Source: Liolophura sinensis
Taxonomy: Eukaryota; Mollusca; Polyplacophora; Chitonida; Chitonidae
Length of the DNA stretch: 64,000 nucleotides
Assembly: GCF_032854445.1 (NCBI RefSeq)
Contig: NC_088301.1
Coordinates: 19,773,808 to 19,837,807, forward strand
Direction: 5' to 3'
The notes beneath the pieces were generated by a model. The model worked only from the letters and a program-made list of their open reading frames with translations, was not told the DNA's origin and searched no databases. The position numbers and the translations under genes were made by a program. This document shows, one piece after another, positions 57,358 to 64,000 of this stretch. How positions within the stretch are numbered: position 1 is the first letter of the stretch; each line of letters starts with the position of its first letter.

Positions 57358-58976
57358 CATTAAATCCATCACACAGGCATTCACTAACGATATAGCTTCG
57401 CACTTGCTGTCATGTCAGCACCATTAAATCCATCACACAGGCATTCACCAACGATGTACATGTAGCTTCACACTTGCTGTCACCTCAGCACCATTAAATC
57501 CATCACACAGGCATTCACCAACTATGTAGCTTCACATTTGCTGTCACCTCAGCACCATTAAATCCATCACACAGGCATTCACCAACGATATAGCTTCGCA
57601 CTTGCTGTCATGTCAGCACCATTAAATCCATCACACAGGCATTCACCAACGATATAGCTTCACACTTGCTGTCACGTCAGCACCATTAAATCCATCACAC
57701 AGGCATTCACCAACTATGTAGCTTCACACTTGCTGTCACCTCAGCACCATTAAATCCATCACACAGGCATTCACCAACGATATAGCTTCACACTTGCTGT
57801 CACCTCAGCACCATTAAATCCATCACAAAGGCATTCACCAACTATGTAGCTTCACACTTGCTGTCACCTCAGCACCATTAAATCCATCACAAAGGCATTC
57901 ACCAACTATGTAGCTTCGCACTTGCTGTCACGTCAGCACCATTAAATCCATCACACAGGCATTCACCAACGATGTAGCTTCGCACTTGCTGTCACCTCAG
58001 CACCATTAAATCCATCACACAGGCATTCACCAACGATATAGCTTCACACTTGCTGTCACCTCAGCACCATTAAATCCATCACACAGGCATTTACCAACTA
58101 TGTAGCTTCACACTTGCTTTCACCTCAGCACCATTAAATCCATCACAAAGGCATTCACCAACTATGTAGCTTCACACTTGCTGTCACCTCAGCACCATTA
58201 AATCCATCACAAAGGCATTCACCAACTATGTAGCTTCACACTTGCTGTCATGTCAGCACCATTAAATCCATCAAACAGGCACTCACCAACGATGTAGCTT
58301 CGCACTTGCTGTCACCTCAGCACCATTAAATCCATCACAAAAGCATTCACCAACGATGTAGCTTCGCACTTGCTGTCACGTCAGCACCATTAAATCCATC
58401 ACACAGGCATTCACCAACGATGTAGCTTCGCACTTGCTGTCACCTCAGCACCATTAAATCCATCACACAGGCATTCACCAACTACGTAGCTTCGCACTTG
58501 CTGTCACCTCAGCACCATTAAATCCATCACACAGGCATTCACCAACGATATAGCTTCCCACTTGCTGTCATGTCAGCACCATTAAATCCATCACACAGAC
58601 ATTCACCAACGATATAGCTTCGCACTTGCTGTCACGTCAGCACCATTAAATCCATCACACAGGCATTCACCAACGATGTAGCTTCGCACTTGCTGTCACG
58701 TCAGCACCATTAAATCCATCACACAGGCATTCACCAACGATGTACATGTAGCTTCACACTTGCTGTCACCTCAGCACCATTAAATCCATCACACAGGCAT
58801 TCACCAACTATGTAGCTTCGCACTTGCTGTCACGTCAGCACCATTAAATCCATCACACAGGCATTCACCAACGATGTAGCTTCACACTTGCTGTCACCTC
58901 AGCACCATTAAATCCATCACACAGGCACTCACCAACTATGTAGCTTCACACTTGCTGTCACCTCAGCACCATTAAA
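57358..58976. repeat. 64-bp minisatellite, about 25 copies
   Basis: The unit is CATTAAATCCATCACACAGG, CATTCACCAACGATGTAGCT, TCGCACTTGCTGTCACCTCA, GCAC (64 bp). Two units carry a 6-bp insertion making GATGTACATGTAGC (near 57456 and 58740). Recurring combinations of AACGATATAG/AACTATGTAG and CACCTC/CACGTC/CATGTC point to block duplications. Confidence 0.97.
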
Positions 58977-58984
58977 TTTGAATG

Positions 58985-59970
58985 TATGTTGATGGCATCG
59001 TGTAATTGTTTCACTTTTTCACAGGAACCTTGGCTTAATGATGAGCTGTATATATTCAGGCTCTATACAGTCTTAATACACCCACATAGGTCAAAGAAAG
59101 TCCCATTCTCTGTTGAGTTGTGGGAGAATCTCATACTGCTTTCCCATCTACAGTCTTTAATTTACTCTCCAGTTTGCAACTAAGCTGGAAAATCATTCTT
59201 TATGTGCTTGTCCGGTGAATGACGAATTCAGCATTCCCTGGATACTTGCAACACTTTGAAATTATGCCAAATTCTGTTCTTAAGAGTATTCTGCTGGTTT
59301 CATATAAGCTGCAAAAGTTTTCTTCGCAAAATGTTTTGTTTTTTTTTTTCATAAATTTCTCATTGTTCATGTACGTAGCATTATATGGAAATTTTCCATT
59401 GCTTAATTACCTCTCTGTCGTTAGGACTTCCCAGTGTCATTGGTAGTTATAGTGCCCATCATTCACATCTTGAAAACAACAATGAAAAATTTGTTTTATT
59501 ATGTCGTTGATGATATGATGAATGAACTTTGGTGTCACAATGTTCCAAAATCACAAACCGTGGTACTTTGAGCAAACTGTAGACTGTCGATATTAAAGCC
59601 TTCGATTCGTGCAAAAAAGTGAAGCACAATCATCACCATGTATTTACTCGGGTGACTTTCAGTTTCAGATATAACAGCCTTTGCAGCTCACCTTTGAATT
59701 AAGGTAGGAATTAAAGCACTACACCTCAGCAAGCACTTGTGACATTAAAAACCTGTCGACATAAAGGTACAACCAAACTAAGTGAGCCTAAGCAGGCTGT
59801 TCTCGATCAAGCAAATCTCACTGACCTTGTTAAAATTAGCAAAGGATCATGTATAAAAGCTGGATCATTGATATGTTTTGAGGGAAAATGTTTAAAACTG
59901 TAACATGCATGGTGTTGGATTTTACAGCATAATTTTTCACCATGACTATTTCATCTACTACATGTCTACA
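58985..59970. other. No gene seen
   Basis: Short plus frames (58986-59446) have no recognisable domain. Confidence 0.4.
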
Positions 59971-59973
59971 TTG

Positions 59974-60126
59974 TCTTTTACAGCAAGACTTCTGCCTTAG
60001 AATCAGGCACTGACTTTTACAGCAAGACTTCTGCCTTAGAATCTGGCATTGACTTTTACAGCAAGACTTTTGCCTTAGCATCAGGCATTGACTTTTACAA
60101 CAAGACTTTAGCCTTAGAATCTGCCT
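59974..60126. repeat. 39-bp tandem repeat, 4 copies
   Basis: ACTTTTACAGCAAGACTTCT plus GCCTTAGAATCAGGCACTG (39 bp) occurs four times with increasing divergence to the right. Confidence 0.93.
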
Positions 60127-60129
60127 GTA

Positions 60130-60910
60130 GTTCATGTAATACCAGCTTGATCGGTTATAAAATCACACTTACAGGCATATAATAAATACAAAATTATGTT
60201 ATTTTCTGATTTGCATGGGTTCCTGTGGTTATTAAAATTCTGGTAAATGAGCCATTATGGTTAGGCAGGATAACATAAAATGCTCTAAATTCCTGCTGTT
60301 ATAATGAAATATAAATTCTGTCTATGAATCCTGAAAATAAAATATGGAATAACTCATACAAAGCAGGATTCAAATTTCTGTAAATTTCCCTATAATTTCA
60401 TCTATAATTTTCATATCTTTTAGGAAATGCCAAATAGTGATTTGTTTCTTTTTAAGTGTTTATCACCATCGGAAGCAGTCAAAAATGTTAACACGCATGT
60501 GAGGAATTGTCCTTAGATCAGCAGAATGTTATTTTCTTCTCTGAATAAATGATAACCAGTACAAAGAGTTAATTTATATCCAAATTCATGTGTATTTGAA
60601 ACTACTTAAGATTAAAACAAGATTTCTGATCAATTTCAATAGGCTTCTAGCTGGGCCAATTATACACGCACAATCATACCTGTAGTCAACACGGAAAAGC
60701 TCAAGGCAAGATGTGAAAAAACAAAAGTACAGCTAGTACATTTTCAAAATGGCAAATAACATACTCTGTAATATCATTTAATTGACGGATGTATAAAAAT
60801 AAACGGTCTAATCTGTTGTCAACCAGAAAAACTTTCATCCAAAATGAATACCAATAACTGATGAAATTTTGTAGGAAATTTGTACTACACCTGAAAATAT
60901 TGATTTACTT
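60130..60910. other. No gene seen
   Basis: AT-rich. No exon or repeat was recognised. Confidence 0.4.
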
Positions 60911-60915
60911 ATCTG

Positions 60916-61130
60916 ATTACACTCAAGAAATTCATGCATGAAAGAGCAATTTTCATTGCAATTTTTACACATTTATAACTTGATTTTAGAGACAAAACTA
61001 CATTGGCTGGATTGGCCAGTTTCAGGGCTTCACAAAAAGTACAATTTTATGAGTCGACACAGAATAATGCCTTCAGAATATACTTGAGTAATCAACTTGC
61101 AAACATGAGAAAAGTTTGTTGAATAATGTA
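60916..61130 (+). mobile_element. MITE-1 copy with decayed ends
   Basis: The interior is well kept (AGAGACAAAACTACATTGGC, GGATTGGCCAGTTTCAGGGC, AATAATGCCTTCAGAATATA). The outer ends (GATTACACTCAAGAAATTC and GTTTGTTGAATAATGTA) are decayed. Confidence 0.85.
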
Positions 61131-61134
61131 CACT

Positions 61135-61860
61135 ATATATCATGGCTGTCAGTTTTTATTAGTGGATTGAGGCAACTTGAGCACCGGGCATAAACCACCA
61201 AACTCAGGAAAATTACTGACAAACTTTACCAGATGCCATGCACCAATATGCACACCCTACTGTTAAATGGAAGACAAGTTGTCTACATCGAACGTCAGAC
61301 TTTGCAAACAGTCATACAAGAGCCATAGATCGCTTTTCGTCACCACAGTGCCCCACATCCATGGCCCGAAGTCGGCTTCCTTAAACTGCTTTTTTTGTCC
61401 GTAGATTGGTTTATTACCTGTTACCATATATGTATTTCTGTGCCTGAAACTTGGTAGGTCCGTAACATCTGGATTGTATTACATAGCCAAGAAGCCAAAG
61501 AAAGATGAACCAGTTCTCATCGAAACCTTTCTTAGCTCAAAGCCCTTTCATCCAGGTAACATTAAACGTAAGGCTATTCCTTCAGATGGTTTCACATAAA
61601 CAAGTTTCATGTAGTCATCCATTTAACGGACCATGTAACAGGCACATGACGGATGAGGGACACGTCAACTCCAGCAGAGAATTTCTTAAAGGTTATCCAA
61701 TCTAAGAGCAACTTTTCCAAGATATGGCTGTAATGTACCTCAAATTACACTTCAAGGTCACCCTGCTGTAAAACATGTTGTCAAAAAGTTCGCTGAGCTA
61801 AAAACACAGTTACAGTTAATGTTGGTTTACAATTAAATATACCCACTTTAACGAGAACAA
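61135..61860. other. No gene seen
   Basis: Short frames only. No repeat was recognised. Confidence 0.4.
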
Positions 61861-61869
61861 AAAATGTCA

Positions 61870-62713
61870 TCCATACATCCACAAAATGTTCACATCATGC
61901 GTTCACAAAATGCTCACATCATGCGTTCACAAAATGTTCACATCATCCGTTCACAAAATGCTCACATCATGCGTTCACAAAATGCTCACATCATGCATTC
62001 ACAAAATGTTCACATCATGCATTCACAAAATGTTCACATCATCCGTTCACAAAATGCTCACATCATGCGTTCACAAAATGCTCACATCATGCATTCACAA
62101 AATGTTCACATCATGCATTCACAAAATGCTCACATCATGCGTTCACAAAATGCTCACATCATGCGTTCACAAAATGTTCACATCATGCGTTCACAAAATC
62201 TTCACATCATGCATTCACAAAATGCTCACATCATGCGTTCACAAAATGTTCACATCATGCATTCACAAAATGCTCACATCATCCGTTCACAAAATGCTCA
62301 CATCATGCGTTCACAAAATGCTCACATCATGCATTCACAAAATGCTCACATCATGCATTCACAAAATGTTCACATCATGCGTTCACAAAATGCTCACATC
62401 ATGCGTTCACAAAATGTTCACATCATGCGTTCACAAAATCTTCACATCATGCATTCACAAAATGCTCACATCATGCGTTCACAAAATGTTCACATCATGC
62501 ATTCACAAAATGCTCACATCATCCGTTCACAAAATGCTCACATCATGCGTTCACAAAATGTTCACATCATGCGTTCACAAAATGTTCACATCATGCATTC
62601 ACAAAATGCTCACATCATGCGTTCACAAAATGTTCACATCATGCATTCACAAAATGCTCACATCATGCATTCACAAAATGTTCACATCATGCGTTCACAA
62701 AATGACACTGTGC
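61870..62713. repeat. 24-bp satellite, about 35 copies
   Basis: The unit is CACAAAATGTTCACATCATG plus CGTT (24 bp, eight codons). Variable positions are TGTT/TGCT, GCGTT/GCATT and ATGC/ATCC. The length is constant, so two plus frames stay open (296 and 286 residues: period-8 peptides such as QNVHIMRS). Blocks of variants recur, for example the rare CAAAATCTTCAC at about 62197 and 62437 (10 units apart). Confidence 0.96.
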
Positions 62714-62719
62714 ATCCAT

Positions 62720-62915
62720 ACACTAAATGTTCACCAGTTCTATTAAATACTTAATGCTCTACATAAATATCCAAACTGAGAAGGTAACACTAGACTTAAT
62801 GTATACAAGCATTGATAAAGCAACCAACATGCTGTTCAAAAAGCGGATGCATCTGTTCTTTTCCATTTATGTCACCCGAATCATGATTTACGTACCTTTC
62901 AACCTACATGCAGGT
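62720..62915. other. No gene seen; spacer between two arrays
   Basis: About 200 bp of unique sequence separates the 24-bp and 35-bp arrays. Confidence 0.4.
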
Positions 62916-62924
62916 GTGAGATTG

Positions 62925-64000
62925 ATTGCCCATGTTCCCAGATTTAAGCTCTGAGATCGGCTGCCCATGCTCCCAGATTTGGTTGCCCATGTTCCCAGAT
63001 TTAAGCTCTGAGACTGGCTGCCCATGTTCCCAGATTTGGTTGCCCATGTTCCCAGATTTAAGCTCTGAGACTGGCTGCCCATGTTCCCAGATTTGGTTGC
63101 CCATGTTCCCAGCTTTAAGCTCTGAGATTGGTTGCCCATGTTCCCAGATTTGGTTGCCCATGTTCCCAGATTTGGTTGCCCATGTTCCCAGATTTAATCT
63201 CTGAGACTGGCTGCCCATGTTCCCAGATTTGGTTGCCAATGTTCCCAGCTTCAAGCTCTGAGATTGATTGCCCATGTTTCCAGCTTTAATCTATGAGAAG
63301 GGTTGCCCATGTTCCCAGATTTGGTTGCCCATGTTCCCAGCTTTAAGCTCTGAGATTGGTTGCCCATGTTCCCAGATTTGGTTGCAGATGTTCCCAGCTT
63401 TAAGCTCTGAGATTGGTTGCCCATGTTCCCAGCATTAAGCTATAAGAAGGGTTGCCCATTTTCCCACATTTTTTTGCCCATGTTCCCAGATTTATGCTCT
63501 GAGATAAGTTGCCCATGTTTCCAGCTTTGAGATCGGTTGTCCGTTCCCAGCTTTAAGCTCTGAGGTTGGTTGCCCATGTTCCCAGTTTAAGCTCTGTGAT
63601 TGTTTGCCCATGTTCCAAGCTTTAAGCCCTGTGAATTTTTGCCCATGTTCCCAGATTTGGTTGCCCATGTTCCCAGCTTTAAACTCTTGAGATTGGTTGC
63701 CCATGTTCCCAGATCTGGTTGCCCATGTTCCAAGCTTTAAGCTCTGAGATGGGTTGCCCATGTTCCTAGCTTTAAATTTTTAGATTGTTTGCCCATTTTC
63801 CCAGCTTTAAGCTCTGAGATTGGTTGCCCATGTTCCCAGTTTTAAGCTCTGAGATTGTTTGCCCATGTTCCCAGCTTTAAGCTCTGAGACTGGTTGCCCA
63901 TGTTCCCAGCTTTAAGCTCTGAGATTGTTTGCCCATGTTCCCAGATTTAAGCTCTGTGATTGTTTGCCCATGTTCCCAGCTTTAAGCTCTGTGATTGTTT
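62925..64000. repeat. 35-bp satellite with 22-bp short units, continues past the window
   Basis: The full unit is TTGCCCATGTTCCCAGCTTT plus AAGCTCTGAGATTGG (35 bp). Short units of 22 bp (TTGCCCATGTTCCCAGATTT GG) lack the AAGCTCTGAGATT-type part and are frequent in the left half. The right half is mostly full units. Open frames on both strands are repeat translations. Confidence 0.96.

Noticed and set aside
61864-62754. 296-residue frame of eight-residue repeats as a secreted or ice-binding-type repeat protein
   Set aside because: The 24-bp period is a multiple of three and the unit lacks stops in two frames, so openness is automatic. Variable positions include amino-acid-changing ones with no sign of constraint, and there is no signal sequence.

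Overview
The window looks like nuclear DNA from a marine invertebrate, most likely a mollusc or another lophotrochozoan. This is an inference from AT-rich sequence, abundant TA/CT microsatellites, frequent TACATGTA words, and several tRNA-derived SINE families of a kind I associate with bivalve and gastropod genomes. There are no bacterial operons, CRISPR arrays, rRNA genes or free-standing tRNA genes. Almost all longer open frames come from tandem repeats or decayed mobile elements, so the window is mainly intronic or intergenic.

Genic signal is sparse. Two short minus-strand segments look like 5' coding exons: 37976-38106 and 9863-9948. Each starts at an ATG, encodes a basic N-terminus with an Arg-Arg motif, and ends at a good splice donor in the same phase with the same split codon (CG|N). 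This suggests alternative first exons of one gene running leftwards out of the window, with most of the window as its 5' introns. A weaker exon candidate is at 29771-29880 (minus). At 28151-28233 there is a compact promoter-like cluster: three CCAAT boxes 28 and 32 bp apart, two E2F-type sites and a CACGTG box. It resembles a cell-cycle promoter, but I could not identify its gene.

The rest is repeats. Tandem arrays with different units occur at 1.0-1.25 (50 bp), 1.55-1.95 (64 bp), 8.25-9.38 (65 bp), 14.9-15.2 (27 bp), 22.1-22.6 (58 bp), 32.7-35.0 (36 bp), 45.7-46.15 (about 20 bp), 46.5-47.0 (40 bp), 50.8-53.96 (26 bp), 57.36-58.98 (64 bp), 61.9-62.7 (24 bp) and 62.9-64.0 kb (35 bp, running off the end). 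Together they fill roughly a fifth of the window. Interspersed elements include three main tRNA-SINE families (called A, B and C here) with several clean target-site duplications, a roughly 220-bp MITE family with eight copies, a TTAA-flanked MITE family, a 252-bp foldback element and a decayed LINE 3' end.

The most interesting structures are: the 3.1-kb 26-bp array, which is an in-place expansion of the core of a family-C SINE whose two ends still flank it; the shared 3' tail of SINE families with different heads; the SINE-A copy at 44.75 kb, whose empty site survives in a related repeat at 16.2 kb; and the matched pair of candidate alternative first exons. Family letters are local labels made by comparing copies inside this window; no database comparison was possible.
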